DNA of 64,000 nt from Deinococcus hopiensis KR-140 (GTDB lineage: Bacteria > Deinococcota > Deinococci > Deinococcales > Deinococcaceae): the NCBI RefSeq assembly GCF_900176165.1, contig NZ_FWWU01000005.1:62001-126000 (forward strand), read 5' to 3'. The position numbers and the translations under genes were made by a program. Of the stretch, positions 8,219 to 17,713 are shown in pieces. The notes under the pieces were generated by a model that was not told the origin of the DNA, made no database searches, and saw only the letters and a program-made list of their open reading frames with translations. Positions within the stretch are counted from its first letter, which is position 1. The number at the start of each line of letters is the position of its first letter.

Positions 8219-9604
8219 TCAAGATTCCTGACGAGCAATGGCGTTCATCACCGCCTGAACCTGCGAGTTCTCCCGCGGTTCTTCATCTGACATGTAGGAC
8301 CAGCCCCGGAGCTTGATGGTGATGCTCCAGACGAGGTTCTCGAAGTCATGCTCTTCCAGGTTCACGCCGAGTGTTGGCGCACGGTCCAGCGCATGGTACA
8401 GGTGCCCGATCCAGACGTCGTCACTCCCCGGTCTGCGCTCTGACCAGTGGTCTTGCAGGCACCAGAGGTTTGCTGCAGCTGTGGCCCAGTTCTGGGCATA
8501 TTCGTCGTGTCGCAGCACGTGCATCACAGCATCAAAGACCCCCTTCCATCCGTAGAGGTCGGCCATGTGGGTCAGGCCTGCCTCTTCCTCCTCCTGTTCC
8601 CCGTCAGGGAAAGCCGGGTCCTGCACGAGGAGAACGGCGTCGCCGGTCCCCTGGATGAACGGGATGGAACCCGGGTCCTGTTCCTGCCAGTGCCAGGACC
8701 GCTCCACGTCCTGTTCCAGCAGGACGGTGGCCGACTCATTTGGGTGGATCAGGCTTTCCCAGCGCGCGTACCACCCGCTGGGACCCTCGTCGTACAGCAC
8801 AGTACGGTGCACCCCAGCAAAGCGCCATTCAAGCGCTTCCGCTTCTTCCTGGGTGCATTTCGGCCGGGTTTCGGGCAGCAGGGCAGCGGGAAAGTCAGGG
8901 GGAAGGTGGCGCTCACGAATCCAACTCCCGTCCAGGCCGAGCGCGCGCGTGGCCGCTGCCTTCAGCACCTGCATCCAGATGTTGGGATGGTCCCGAATGT
9001 CTGCGAGAATGACCGCTGGCCATGACACAGCCGTCTGAATGCAATCGATGAGTGCCTGCGCGACAGGAGCGGGGCCGTTGTTCTCAGCAGCGTCCGGCAG
9101 CACAGCGGCCAGAAAGGTGGCTTCTTCGTCTGAGAGGGGCCGCTCGATCTCGCCTATCAGCGTCAGCAGCGTGTGCACGTCCTGACCGGACGCCAGAGTC
9201 TGCTCAAGCCTCTGGACTTCCGGACGAAGACCGTCGAGAGATGGATCTGCCCTGCGTATCACTTTCTCCTGAACTGGCCCTGCCTCTGCAATCCAGACGC
9301 CATCAGCCTGACCATGCAGTTGGACGTCAACGGTCGCCCGGTAGAGGGTCCCTCGCCGTTCAAGCTCCTGGTAAGCCTCAAAGCGTGGCGAGTGCTGGTC
9401 CCAGGACCACACATGCCACGCCTGGTCAACGGACGTGACGTGGTGCGTGAGGGCTTCGCGCGCCTCGCTCACAGAAGCGTGAATGCCCAGGGATGAAGGC
9501 ACAGGAAAAGAAAGAGTGGGTTCGCCGCTTCGCACGTTCAAGGAGCATAGGGATTCCGAGCGGGCGTTCCCATGCGGCTTCTGGCTTACGCCAGAGCGGG
9601 TCAT
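8219..9604 (-). CDS. large uncharacterised soluble protein
   Basis: The open frame extends further upstream, but everything before about 9604 is antisense to the gene at 9641-10450 and has shadow composition, so I begin at ATG 9604; GTG codons near 9536 and 9503 are alternatives and none has a good ribosome site. The product (about 461 residues) is acidic, with a His-rich C-terminal half (GVFDAVMHVLRHDEYAQNWA) and a helical end. No recognised domain. A scrap of a paralogue lies at 609-650. Confidence 0.55.
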   Translation of the reverse strand: MTRSGVSQKPHGNARSESLCSLNVRSGEPTLSFPVPSSLGIHASVSEAREALTHHVTSVDQAWHVWSWDQHSPRFEAYQELERRGTLYRATVDVQLHGQADGVWIAEAGPVQEKVIRRADPSLDGLRPEVQRLEQTLASGQDVHTLLTLIGEIERPLSDEEATFLAAVLPDAAENNGPAPVAQALIDCIQTAVSWPAVILADIRDHPNIWMQVLKAAATRALGLDGSWIRERHLPPDFPAALLPETRPKCTQEEAEALEWRFAGVHRTVLYDEGPSGWYARWESLIHPNESATVLLEQDVERSWHWQEQDPGSIPFIQGTGDAVLLVQDPAFPDGEQEEEEAGLTHMADLYGWKGVFDAVMHVLRHDEYAQNWATAAANLWCLQDHWSERRPGSDDVWIGHLYHALDRAPTLGVNLEEHDFENLVWSITIKLRGWSYMSDEEPRENSQVQAVMNAIARQES

Positions 9605-9640
9605 CAGAACCGCAAAGGTCTGGGCCTGTGAGACGGCATC

Positions 9641-10450
9641 ATGATTCCGATGACCGCTGCCCTTGACGCCGAACAACGCCTCCGGGCCGCCCTGCTGGAG
9701 AGCGAGTCTGCCGCTGAGGCCATCTGGCGCCTGCACGAGGCACGGGTCGGGCACATCTTGCTGAGCCGCGCGGTGGCGACCGTGTTCGGACTGACGCTGC
9801 TTGAAGCGAGGCAGGCGGTGGCCGGCGCGGTGGAGTGCCAGGGTATCCAGCACCCTGAACCCCAGGGCGAAGTGGGATTGTGCTGGCCGGACCGGGAAGC
9901 GGGCGTTCTGGACTACCTTGAGCGGAACAGTCCCCTGTGGCAACACCAGGCGGCGCAGCCAGCGGCATACCAAGCACATTTTCTGCCCAGTTGGGAAGCG
10001 CCGATGCTGCTGTCTGTGGAGTTGCAGCCCGTCCCCATCCTCAAGGTGCTGGTCGCCGAACCCTTTTCCGGCCCGGACTCGCAGGGACGTGTGCGTGTGC
10101 CTCGTTGGCCGGTCCCGATCTCCATGAACACGGCGTTGAAGTCGTGGTCGGCGCAGGCGCTGCTGACCGAGCGTGTCCTGCCGGCCTTGGAGCACCGGGC
10201 CATCGCAGCGGTCCAGGACGTAGACATACAGGCATCGGGCGTAGGAATCGACGGCATCACGATCTTGGCGAGCGTTCACCTGAAGGGGCAGGTCACACGC
10301 TTTCGCGTCTGGAGCCCCACCCCAGAACGGGACCCTGGGGCGCACGCCTTTCTGAGCCTGCTGCTGAACCTGACGCTAGACCACTTCCCTCAGGGCAAGA
10401 TTCATGCGGCGGCGCGAGACGTTGCTGGGTACCTCTTTCCCAGGAGATAA
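9641..10450 (+). CDS. uncharacterised 269-residue protein
   Basis: ATG at 9641 with an alternative ATG at 9650. The N-terminal third is helical (EAIWRLHEARVGHILLSRAV, then FGLTLLEARQAV) and resembles the centre of the protein at 901-1269. The rest alternates beta and helical segments with no membrane helix. It is transcribed divergently from the gene ending at 8219. Function unknown. Confidence 0.6.
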   Translation: MIPMTAALDAEQRLRAALLESESAAEAIWRLHEARVGHILLSRAVATVFGLTLLEARQAVAGAVECQGIQHPEPQGEVGLCWPDREAGVLDYLERNSPLWQHQAAQPAAYQAHFLPSWEAPMLLSVELQPVPILKVLVAEPFSGPDSQGRVRVPRWPVPISMNTALKSWSAQALLTERVLPALEHRAIAAVQDVDIQASGVGIDGITILASVHLKGQVTRFRVWSPTPERDPGAHAFLSLLLNLTLDHFPQGKIHAAARDVAGYLFPRR

Positions 10451-10646
10451 GGTCTGGTGTCCTGATTTACCTCTCCAGGCCTGCTCGCGCCGCCTGTGTT
10501 GCAAGGCCCCAACCTGTGGTTGATCGACCTGCTCTCCCCTTGGCGCGCAGCCGGTCGTCGCTGAGGTACGTCTGTGCTGGACACAGGCGTGGCCGAGCGG
10601 GCAGATCTGCTGCTGCGTGCCCGCTGCGCTTTCCGGGTCGCTGAAG
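10451..10646. other. intergenic
   Basis: A short plus-strand frame contains NLWLIDLLSPW, which faintly recalls RTX-toxin acyltransferases, but it is only about 26 codons and has no start. I regard the stretch as non-coding or a decayed gene end. Confidence 0.25.
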
Positions 10647-11093
10647 TCAGATCATTTGTACTCGGCGTTGACTGAGTTGGCGGATGTGTGCGGTCTGCGC
10701 TCTGGGTGGAGCCGGCGTGAACTTCTGAATCTGCCCAAGCGCTTCAGCGCCCAGCGGTGGTAGACCGTTCTCTGGAAGCACCCACAGGTCGCCTTCATGG
10801 CGGTACAGTTGCAGACCACCCGCCTGGCCCCGGCGCAGTGTCACGTCCATGGGGATCACGGTAAAGAACGCTCCCAGCAGCTTCACGGTATGTAGGACTT
10901 CATCGGCAGGCTCAGCGGGCGGCAGCCGCCACACGCCGCGCAACTGTTCCGGCACCCCCAACAAGGCCCAGACGTCCTCGTCGTTCCAGGCTGGCTCGAG
11001 CCTGTGAATCACGCCCAGGAGCTTGGCAACGTTACCGGAGCGACTTTGCAGCACCACGTCCAGTCCGGTCGGCCCTGTATCTGAACATGCCAT
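10647..11093 (-). CDS. uncharacterised soluble protein
   Basis: 148 residues from ATG 11093 (MACSDTGPTGLDVVL). The upstream extension of the frame is antisense to the end of the next gene and is not credible. Content: a helical N-terminal domain (NVAKLLGVIHRLEPAWNDED) and a beta-rich middle with a GDLWVLPENG turn. Soluble, no signal. Part of a minus-strand run of orphan proteins at 10.6-15 kb. Confidence 0.55.
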   Translation of the reverse strand: MACSDTGPTGLDVVLQSRSGNVAKLLGVIHRLEPAWNDEDVWALLGVPEQLRGVWRLPPAEPADEVLHTVKLLGAFFTVIPMDVTLRRGQAGGLQLYRHEGDLWVLPENGLPPLGAEALGQIQKFTPAPPRAQTAHIRQLSQRRVQMI

Positions 11094-11139
11094 GGTAGGC
11101 CGAGCGTTCCTCCCCAATGGGTAGATGAGGCGATTGACT

Positions 11140-12090
11140 TCATGGCAAGCGCAACTGCACCTGACCGGTTGACGCTTGCAGGACCATGTGTTGAACAGTA
11201 ATCCCCATCCGCACATCCGGCGCCTGAAGAACCTGAAAGCACGCGTCCGCGTTCCTGGGAACATGATTCGCGAGGTGCTGTAGCGCACAAGCGTACCGAC
11301 CCGAGGACGTGACGTGCAAGCCGTCTGGCCTCTCCACCTTTTCCGCGTTCGTTAAAGCGAGGTAGTCGTTCGCCACTGCGAGGATGCCTCTCTCGGGTCC
11401 CCGAACAGCGCTGCGCGTCGGGGAACGCTCAATGACCGTCATCTCTTCGTTCCGAACGCCCGTGACGAGCAGCAGGCAATCGGCAGCAATCGGGACAGAC
11501 GCGAGAATGCGCACGGCCTCATCGTACGTCTCCACTTCGTCAAGCACCTGCCGCAGGAGAAGCACGACAGGACGTGCCAGCAGAGGAGGGTCCGCACTGC
11601 TGACGGCATTCAGCGTTACCGAGAATCTGCCCGGTGCAACGCCTGAAAGAGCGCCGAAGAAGCCTGGCCAGCCGACCGTGCTGAAGTGCGTTCTTCCACC
11701 CCGCGTGAAGTGCGTGATGACGGAACCTGTCGTCAGGAGGCCGCCTTCTGTCCACCAGTCCAGGTTGCGTGCATGAAGAGGACCGTCTGGTGTGGGCACG
11801 GCGAACGCTGTACACGCGAGGGCCGCTTTGATGGCGTCGTAGTACAACGTGCCAAACAGGAGGAACGGCACGGGCAAGCCAATCTGGGCGGCGAGGGAAG
11901 CGGCTTCGGCATGTTCATCCTCTGTCAGCGTTGATGCGAAGCTTTCAGCCACAAGGCCGGCCGTGGCCTCACCGCCGAAGTCCTGGATATAGGCGTGTGT
12001 GAGTGCACGCGCGTATACCACGTGCTCTGGGGGCAAGTGCCAGCGTCTGCTCGCCCGCTCTTCAAGATTCACGTATAGGTCGGGGAGCAT
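11140..12090 (-). CDS. Ntn-hydrolase (linear amide C-N hydrolase / acid-ceramidase-like)
   Basis: 316 residues. The key signature is CTAFAVPTPDGPLHARNLDW: Cys93 would be the N-terminal nucleophile exposed after autocleavage, and ARNLDW (about 107-112) is the conserved strand of choloylglycine hydrolase/NAAA/C45-type enzymes. The N-terminal 92 residues form the pro-region expected in the NAAA/acid ceramidase branch. The enzyme should hydrolyse an amide bond, but whether of an N-acylethanolamine, a lactone or a peptide cannot be said. No signal peptide is visible, so it is likely cytoplasmic. Confidence 0.7.
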   Translation of the reverse strand: MLPDLYVNLEERASRRWHLPPEHVVYARALTHAYIQDFGGEATAGLVAESFASTLTEDEHAEAASLAAQIGLPVPFLLFGTLYYDAIKAALACTAFAVPTPDGPLHARNLDWWTEGGLLTTGSVITHFTRGGRTHFSTVGWPGFFGALSGVAPGRFSVTLNAVSSADPPLLARPVVLLLRQVLDEVETYDEAVRILASVPIAADCLLLVTGVRNEEMTVIERSPTRSAVRGPERGILAVANDYLALTNAEKVERPDGLHVTSSGRYACALQHLANHVPRNADACFQVLQAPDVRMGITVQHMVLQASTGQVQLRLP

Positions 12091-12189
12091 GCCCGAGTGT
12101 ACTTCGGCATCAACTTTTCAGATCTCGCTCCAACTGGAGACTGAGGTGGGAGCATTCAGGAAAGCCTGGAGTCGCGTTGATCCGCTCCA

Positions 12190-12972
12190 TCAGAGCTCAG
12201 CCGTGCGCCACATGACCCGAATCCGCTGCAATTGACTCTCGGTGAGCTCCACGCTCCAGCCATCGTGGGGCAGATCCAGCAGTTCGCCGCCAATGGCATG
12301 CCCAGCGGGAATCTGCCCACCCCGTCCGTACACCAGAGTTCCTCCCAAGTCTCGGTACAGCTTAACGCGACACTCAAAGCGGTCCATGCGGGCCTCAATG
12401 TTCTCTATGAACAGCCCTTCCACCTCAAAGCGGCCTGTAGCCCCCACGTCGCCTTCAAGCCAAGTTCGAACAGAGGTGGGCTCGGTGGAGCCACACAGCA
12501 GGTACCACACAGCGAAGCCGCCCAGCGTGTTCAGGAACAGGCTCGACCGGACCATCTCGGCAAATTGAGGATCCTGATCTGCTCCGTCCCACGCTTCCAG
12601 ATCGTATTCGAGGCATTCCTGGCGAAAGCGAACATAATCTTCGGGCGTCCTCAGGTCATTGTCGTAGCCGAACAGCCCGTGGTGCAGGTTGCCCAGTACT
12701 TCCAGGAACGCCAGATAGTCCCCGGGAACTGGCAAGCCAAGCAGGGGGCCAAGGCGCTGAGCATCATCGGGTGACCAGCCCAGCGGCGTGGGTACATAGT
12801 GACGGTCCAGCCAGGTCTGCACGTCCTCAGGGCTCATGCTGTAAAAGCGGTATGGACAGTGCCTCCGCAAGTCTTCCGCCCGCTGGGCCAGGGCTTTGAG
12901 CCGGGTCTCCAAATGATGTGGGTCCTGCGACATCAGGCTCCAGGGTACTGTGGTCTGGAAGTATCTGCTCAA
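12190..12972 (-). CDS. SUKH (SMI1/KNR4)-like protein
   Basis: 260 residues from ATG 12972, with ATG 12933 (MSQDPHHLET) as an alternative. The core (LPVPGDYLAFLEVLGNLHHG, then YDNDLRTPEDY) matches the SUKH pattern in which a helix ending in Leu/Pro precedes an aromatic loop and a Gly. Such proteins commonly act as immunity proteins against polymorphic toxins. It is separated by only 14 bases from the upstream gene and is probably co-transcribed. No partner toxin is encoded nearby. Confidence 0.5.
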   Translation of the reverse strand: MSRYFQTTVPWSLMSQDPHHLETRLKALAQRAEDLRRHCPYRFYSMSPEDVQTWLDRHYVPTPLGWSPDDAQRLGPLLGLPVPGDYLAFLEVLGNLHHGLFGYDNDLRTPEDYVRFRQECLEYDLEAWDGADQDPQFAEMVRSSLFLNTLGGFAVWYLLCGSTEPTSVRTWLEGDVGATGRFEVEGLFIENIEARMDRFECRVKLYRDLGGTLVYGRGGQIPAGHAIGGELLDLPHDGWSVELTESQLQRIRVMWRTAEL

Positions 12973-12986
12973 TCCGGCGCGGTGCG

Positions 12987-13571
12987 CTAGCGGTTGAGGG
13001 GACGGACATCACCGGTTCTGGTTTCGTACTGCTTGAGCGCCCATACAGGCTGCGTGGATTCCGTGTAGGGCCACCAGCGGGCAAGCATGACGCCCAGGCG
13101 AGTCTCGTTCTGCGCGAATGCTTCAAGGCTGAGCAGGGCGGCGAAGACTTCCTCTGATCTCTTCGAGCGCTGGTGGGCTCCGGCGACGACGGCCTCCTGG
13201 GTGATTTTGAGGGCCGATTGGAGCGCCCGGTCGTATCCTGCATGCACCTCCAGTGGGAGCTGGCTCCACCAGACCTCTTTGACGTTCAAAGCCGCCTGAG
13301 CAGCAGCGTCGGCCAGGTCAGCCAGGTAGGTACCGCGGTCTTGCGGGTCGAGTTGACCGACACCCTGCAGCAGGTAGGGAAATGCAGCGATCATGGCAGG
13401 GCTGAGCTCACGCTGGTAGAACAAGCTGGCCATCAGGTGGTCCCAGAGGGTCGGGCCCTCAGAGTCTCTCAAGACCAAATGGGGCGCATCCAGGAAAGCC
13501 TGGATTTGCGCCGGCGCATCTTCGAAATGAGCGTAGAGGGTAGCCCAGCGAGGATCGTCCAGCAGAAGCAT
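12987..13571 (-). CDS. uncharacterised helical protein
   Basis: 194 residues, all-helical by pattern (LWDHLMASLFYQRELSPAMI, then LADLADAAAQAAL), reminiscent of HEAT-like or immunity-type helical bundles. No catalytic residues stand out. It lies 14 bases upstream of the SUKH-like gene and likely forms an operon with it. Confidence 0.55.
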   Translation of the reverse strand: MLLLDDPRWATLYAHFEDAPAQIQAFLDAPHLVLRDSEGPTLWDHLMASLFYQRELSPAMIAAFPYLLQGVGQLDPQDRGTYLADLADAAAQAALNVKEVWWSQLPLEVHAGYDRALQSALKITQEAVVAGAHQRSKRSEEVFAALLSLEAFAQNETRLGVMLARWWPYTESTQPVWALKQYETRTGDVRPLNR

Positions 13572-13672
13572 CCCCTCAGGGTAGGTGACACCTTGAGCAT
13601 CCGCTGTACCTGGGGTTGTTCATGCACCTCGGGATGACGTGGCCTGAACATCGAGGGTCAGCGAGGAAGAAC

Positions 13673-14224
13673 TCAGGGACGTCCGTAGACAATGACCTCG
13701 CTACTCGTCGCGATGACCAGACTCCTCCCTGTAGGTGAAAAGCCGGCCGCTCGCAAGCTGCTATCTGCAGCAATTTTTGAGCAGCCCTTTTCTGCGTCCG
13801 GCCACTCGGCCCAGTCGGATCGCTTCAGGATGACGCAGCGCTCTGGATGGCTGAATGTCTCGATCTCGAGCCTCAAGCCGTCCGCTGTTCCCAGGGCAAG
13901 TCCACCACCTGCCAATCCTGCAATCCGAATGCGTTGGCCTTTCAGCGGTCCTATCCCCTCTGCGAGCAGTTCCCGTTCGTCAACCCAGTCATAAGGCACT
14001 TCTCTCTCTCGTGCCACAAGCTCGCCCGTGAGACAGTCCACGACGCCTCGTCCCTGAGACGACACCACCAGGAGAAGGTCTGAACCTGGGGCGAAGCCAA
14101 CCTCCCGGAGACCGCCGACTGCCCGGCAGGCTTTCCTGATCCAGGGATCCGGCGGGGGAGCGACAGGCAAAAAGGGCAGCGTCTCGCTGATGACCTGCAT
14201 GTTCAACCAGATGTCACGTGCCAT
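13673..14224 (-). CDS. uncharacterised protein with propeller-like repeats
   Basis: 183 residues. Repeating Gly/Asp-containing beta segments (GLREVGFAPGSDLLLVVSS, then LAGGGLALGTADG, then RAAGFSPTGRSLVIATSS) look like consecutive WD40/PQQ-type blades, too few for a whole propeller. A truncated copy exists at 47973-48164 (GLRGVGFVPASDLLLIVSS). Soluble. Role unknown. Confidence 0.55.
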   Translation of the reverse strand: MARDIWLNMQVISETLPFLPVAPPPDPWIRKACRAVGGLREVGFAPGSDLLLVVSSQGRGVVDCLTGELVAREREVPYDWVDERELLAEGIGPLKGQRIRIAGLAGGGLALGTADGLRLEIETFSHPERCVILKRSDWAEWPDAEKGCSKIAADSSLRAAGFSPTGRSLVIATSSEVIVYGRP

Positions 14225-14293
14225 ATGCCTGGAAGCTTATCCGCCGGTTGCGCAGCAACCACGCCGAACTCACTCGTACAAGCTCCAAGGCCA

Positions 14294-15016
14294 TCAGAAG
14301 TCTTGCCGCTTCCACCACTCGGTGAACATATCAGCGACCTCTGCTTGTGCGGTGTAAATACTCAGATGCATCCCGCCATAGCTGGGGATGTTGATGGTGA
14401 ATCTCGTAAATTTATCAAGCCAGAGCACATTCGCCCCATCACTAGCATATGGATGGGCTGATAAGCGAAGAGATTTCGCCAAAGTGGCTGCTGATCGCAT
14501 GATTCTGCTCAATTCCCTGCTACTCATGACCGTGAATTCAACATTCACGGGATTTTGGCCAAGGGTGTGGAAATAAAAATTCCGAAGAGCCACATACCAT
14601 TCGACGAGCTTCTGAGTGTCCGAAAAAATATAGTCGTCGTCAAGAACTTTGCCTTGGGCATCTATAAAATGCTCGGGGCAACCGTTAGACTCCAGAGAGA
14701 GCTGAATGATGCCTTCATCGCGCAATGTCTCAGGATGAACCACGAGGCCAAAGTCAAGTGAGTGGTTGCGTCCATAGTCGATGCTGATTCCACCAAGCTC
14801 ACGTTGCACCTCCAGTAGGGCAGGCGGCGCATGGCCAAGCACCTCCATCAGTTCCTGCTCAAGCTCCTCAGTCGGCGATTCCTGCTCCGGGGCGCGGTGG
14901 TATTTCGTCAGCGCTTGCCGAGCCTCTGGCGACCAATTCCACCTCAGTCTCCTGGCCATCTCGGCCTGCTGCGCTGAAGAGTTGAGCTCCATGTAATTCG
15001 TCGCCTGTTGTTCCAT
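14294..15016 (-). CDS. uncharacterised SUKH-like soluble protein
   Basis: 240 residues from ATG 15016. A central LLEVQRELGGISIDYGRNH region and a following segment LRNFYFHTLG resemble the sequence style of SUKH/Imm-type proteins, but there is no decisive motif. It is less GC-rich than its neighbours. It belongs to the minus-strand run of orphan genes. Function unknown. Confidence 0.5.
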   Translation of the reverse strand: MEQQATNYMELNSSAQQAEMARRLRWNWSPEARQALTKYHRAPEQESPTEELEQELMEVLGHAPPALLEVQRELGGISIDYGRNHSLDFGLVVHPETLRDEGIIQLSLESNGCPEHFIDAQGKVLDDDYIFSDTQKLVEWYVALRNFYFHTLGQNPVNVEFTVMSSRELSRIMRSAATLAKSLRLSAHPYASDGANVLWLDKFTRFTINIPSYGGMHLSIYTAQAEVADMFTEWWKRQDF

Positions 15017-16010
15017 GCCTGTCCTTTCCTTCCTGAACCGCTGTCAGGTTTGCATATGCCTGGGCACTGTTCCTCGGCAACCTCTGTCGTCTCGCCCGCC
15101 CTGTAAGCTTCTATGGTCCGTGATCCCAGCATCGAGTTCTCGGGAGGCAGCCGGAGCCGCGTCCAGAAAGGGTCCCTTGCGCCTCAGAGGCGCGCGCCTG
15201 AGATAGGCTCAGGGCGTGTATGCCACCCGAACCTTTGAATGACGCCCCCCGCCTTGAGGACCGACAATGGGATGACGAGGACGGCCTGAGCAAAGAAGAG
15301 CAGCGGCATCAGGGGCAATCTGAGGCCAGGGATATGCAGATGTCCACCTGGCAATACCTGACATTCCCAACAGACTTACGCGACACCATTGAAGGTGATC
15401 CACGACGACATGAGAGGGCCCAGGCAGAACGGGACCAGGTATGCTTCATCCCCGATACGACATTCGCGTCCACCCTCGTCTTAACAGCGCAACTATTTGG
15501 TGAACTTCGGGTCGGCTTTGGAGCCGCACGGTTCCTCGTAAAATCAGAGCCCTACTTCGACTTGAACCTCGCTTCATCAGCCCCACGACTGCGTTATCTT
15601 ACGGAAGACACCAGCACAGAAGCTGCCGCCTGGGAAGAACGTATTTTCTTGCTGTATGCACTCTACCAGCGTGGCCTGCGAGGCGAGTCGCTGCCACACA
15701 TCTGGGGTAGGCGTGACGAATTCGATCTTGATCCAGAGGTCGACCATTTCGAGATCCGGAAATTTGAATCGATCATCGCCCATGAGATGCTAGCCGCGAT
15801 TGTCGAAGACTACGCCAGTATTGGCCAGACCCGGCGCCAATACGATGATGACGCCCGTCCAGAGAAGTGCGCCCTTGAATTGCTCCAACTGCTCGCACCT
15901 TGCTGGTCAAAGGCAGATCGAACTCAAAGACTGGACAGTCCATACGAATTTTTCTTGGTTGATGGTGTGCTCTTTCCTTGGCTGTCTTGCTACGCAGATA
16001 TGACCACAAT

Positions 16011-16901
16011 AGACCTCTTGCGAAAGTCACGATCGGCAGGCTTGGGTGAGGTTGCACAGCGCTGCGATGAGCTGAACCCGGAGTGCAAACCGACGCCGCC
16101 GATGTCGGTACACGCCCTTCAGCACACGGAAGATCTTCATGCGACGGATCATATGCTCGATTGCCTGCCTGGTATGCGCGAGGACACGGTTGTCCTGGCG
16201 CTGCTCCGCGGACAGAGGCGACGCCTGCGTCGCCTTATGGGGGGTAAGGGCGTGCCTGTGGCTTCTCCACAGGCCCTGATACCCTGCATCTCCAATAAGC
16301 GCCGTTTGGTGAGGAAAACGAACGCCTGACTGACGAAACAGCTTTAGGTCATGAACCGCCCCAGCGCTCGTGGCGGTGCCCAGGATGCGCTGCGTCACTG
16401 TGCACATCAGCACCTGAAATTTCAGGGTGTGCCGCTTTTTCTTGCCGCTGTACCACGCGCGCTGCTTTTTTTGGGCCGTTCACAGGGCACTTCGGAAGCA
16501 TCGACCGCGACGATGCTGTACACGAGTTGTGCTTCCTGAAACACGCGTTTCTTGGGCAGCTGGAACCGTGCACTGGCAATCAGAGCCGCTTCCACGCGTT
16601 CCACCGTGCGATGCACGGTGGCTTCGTGCACACCCCAGTCGTCACCCAGGTGGGCGAAGGTCCGGTACTCGCGCCAGAATTCCAGGGTCATCAGCAGTTG
16701 TTCCGCCACGCTGAGCGCGGCGGGGCGGCCTGATTTCTTTTTCTGTCCTTCGCGTAGGGTCAGCACCTCTTCCATCTCAGCAAACGTTTCCGGGTAGACC
16801 CCGGTGCGTCGACGGAACTGCTTGCGATTCATCTTCAGCGTGCGTGTCAGACGGTCTCGCTCCACCCTCCCAGCTTAGCCTACGACTTTCGCAAGAGGTC
16901 T
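16011..16901 (-). mobile_element. IS5-family insertion sequence, complete copy
   Basis: An 891-bp element bounded by perfect 18-base inverted repeats AGACCTCTTGCGAAAGTC (16011-16028 and, inverted, 16884-16901). It is flanked by AAT on both sides, a 3-bp target duplication. It carries two overlapping transposase frames on the minus strand. Short duplication, size and two-frame organisation fit the IS427/IS1031-like branch of IS5. Related copies lie at 17208-17351 (truncated) and 51349-52241 (decayed). Confidence 0.85.
16027..16865 (-). CDS. IS5-family transposase, two frames joined by -1 frameshifting
   Basis: The first frame (16422-16865) encodes an HTH region (RKQFRRRTGVYPETFAEM), a RPAALSVAEQLLMTL segment and the first catalytic Asp (VAVDASEVPCERP). 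The second (16027-16413 and its upstream extension) carries the second Asp (ALIGDAGYQGL) and the basic C-terminus with RRMKIFRVLKGVYRHRRRR. Near the end of frame one a run of seven A's (CCC AAA AAA AGC) would allow a -1 slip, giving RPKKQRAWYSGKKKRHTLK and joining both parts into one DDE transposase. Both frames are intact here, so the element may be active. Confidence 0.75.
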
Positions 16902-16968
16902 AATCTTTGTCTTCGACAAAGCTCAAAAAGCCATAGTTGTTGTGACGTTCGCGCAAGGCGGTTACTGA

Positions 16969-17207
16969 AGTCCCTTCACTCTGGGCTGATAGGAAGGAAA
17001 CGCCGGAGTGAAGTCTGGAAGCGGACGCGCGCAGCAGGGGAGAGCAACCTTCACTGGCCCAGAGCGGCTGTCAATCTCTCTTCGCAGTTATAACTACTAT
17101 AACCCTCTCTTCTTCCGCTAACTACTCGGCATCGATCAATTATGTTGGCATATAACGGCAAGATATATAGTTGTGGAAGAGCCATTTATTCCATACTTCA
17201 GATCAAT
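16969..17207. other. AT-rich intergenic region between two IS copies
   Basis: The stretch becomes A/T-rich near 17080-17200 and contains no open frame that I can support. It is bounded by the end of the split gene and the truncated IS end. Confidence 0.35.
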
Positions 17208-17351
17208 AGACCTCTTGCGAAAGTCATGATGGACAGGCATGTGTGAGGTTACACAGTGCCGCGATGAGCTGAACTCGGAGCGTGTACCGACGCCGCCGAT
17301 GTCGGTACACGCCCTTCAACACGCGGAAGATCTTCATGCGACGGCTCACAT
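17208..17351 (-). mobile_element. truncated IS5-family end
   Basis: Starts with the same terminal repeat AGACCTCTTGCGAAAGTC (17208-17225) preceded by AAT, and continues with about 125 bases matching the transposase 3' end (RRMKIFRVLKGVYRHRRRRY). Similarity to the full copy stops near 17351. The open frame reaching up to 17613 is a chimera of this end with unrelated DNA. Confidence 0.7.
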
Positions 17352-17713
17352 GTAGTGTGAGATTATACGCCAGTGGAAGAATATCCCAGCTCGGTTGTAT
17401 GTTCCCATCAGGGATATGAAACTTTCCGGACCGTAACAGTTCAGTACGAGAACGAGAGTTGAGGAGAAAGGATGTCGTTGCTGAAGATTCTGACCAACCC
17501 GTTATAGACAGAGTGAGGCAGATTAGGTCCGAGATTCCCTCACCTTCCGTCATCCCGTTGCCGTGCTCGAGGGCCGCTAAGTAGTCACGCTTCCGGCTTA
17601 TCGCCGATGCCATATGGGTGCAGGAGCGATTGGAGCGCTATGATGCGCGTGCACACCTCTCCCTGCGCCGCCGCTGCTCACCATTGCTTGTTGCCTCCAA
17701 TCATTTTTAATGT

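Larger units (their letters stand above)
15220..16968 (+). pseudogene. unknown gene split by an IS5-family insertion
   Basis: The 5' part runs from ATG 15220 to 16010 and encodes an acidic protein ending ...CYADMTT. The frame is broken by the IS at 16011-16901. After the IS and one copy of the AAT duplication are removed, the frame continues through IFVFDKAQKAIVVVTFAQGGY to a TGA at 16966-16968, giving a protein of about 285 residues. The insertion therefore removed only the last ~22 codons and the current frame reads into the IS. Original function unknown. Confidence 0.75.

Noticed and set aside
9604..10345. Upstream 247 codons of the 8219 frame
   Set aside because: Antisense to the credible gene at 9641-10450 and Arg/His/Gln-rich; only the part from about 9604 is kept.
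10480..10563. Short frame with NLWLIDLLSPW, like RTX acyltransferases
   Set aside because: Too short, no start codon and no other motif of the family.
17352..17613. Upstream part of the chimeric frame joined to the IS end
   Set aside because: No ribosome site and no recognisable protein features; likely a chance fusion with the truncated IS.
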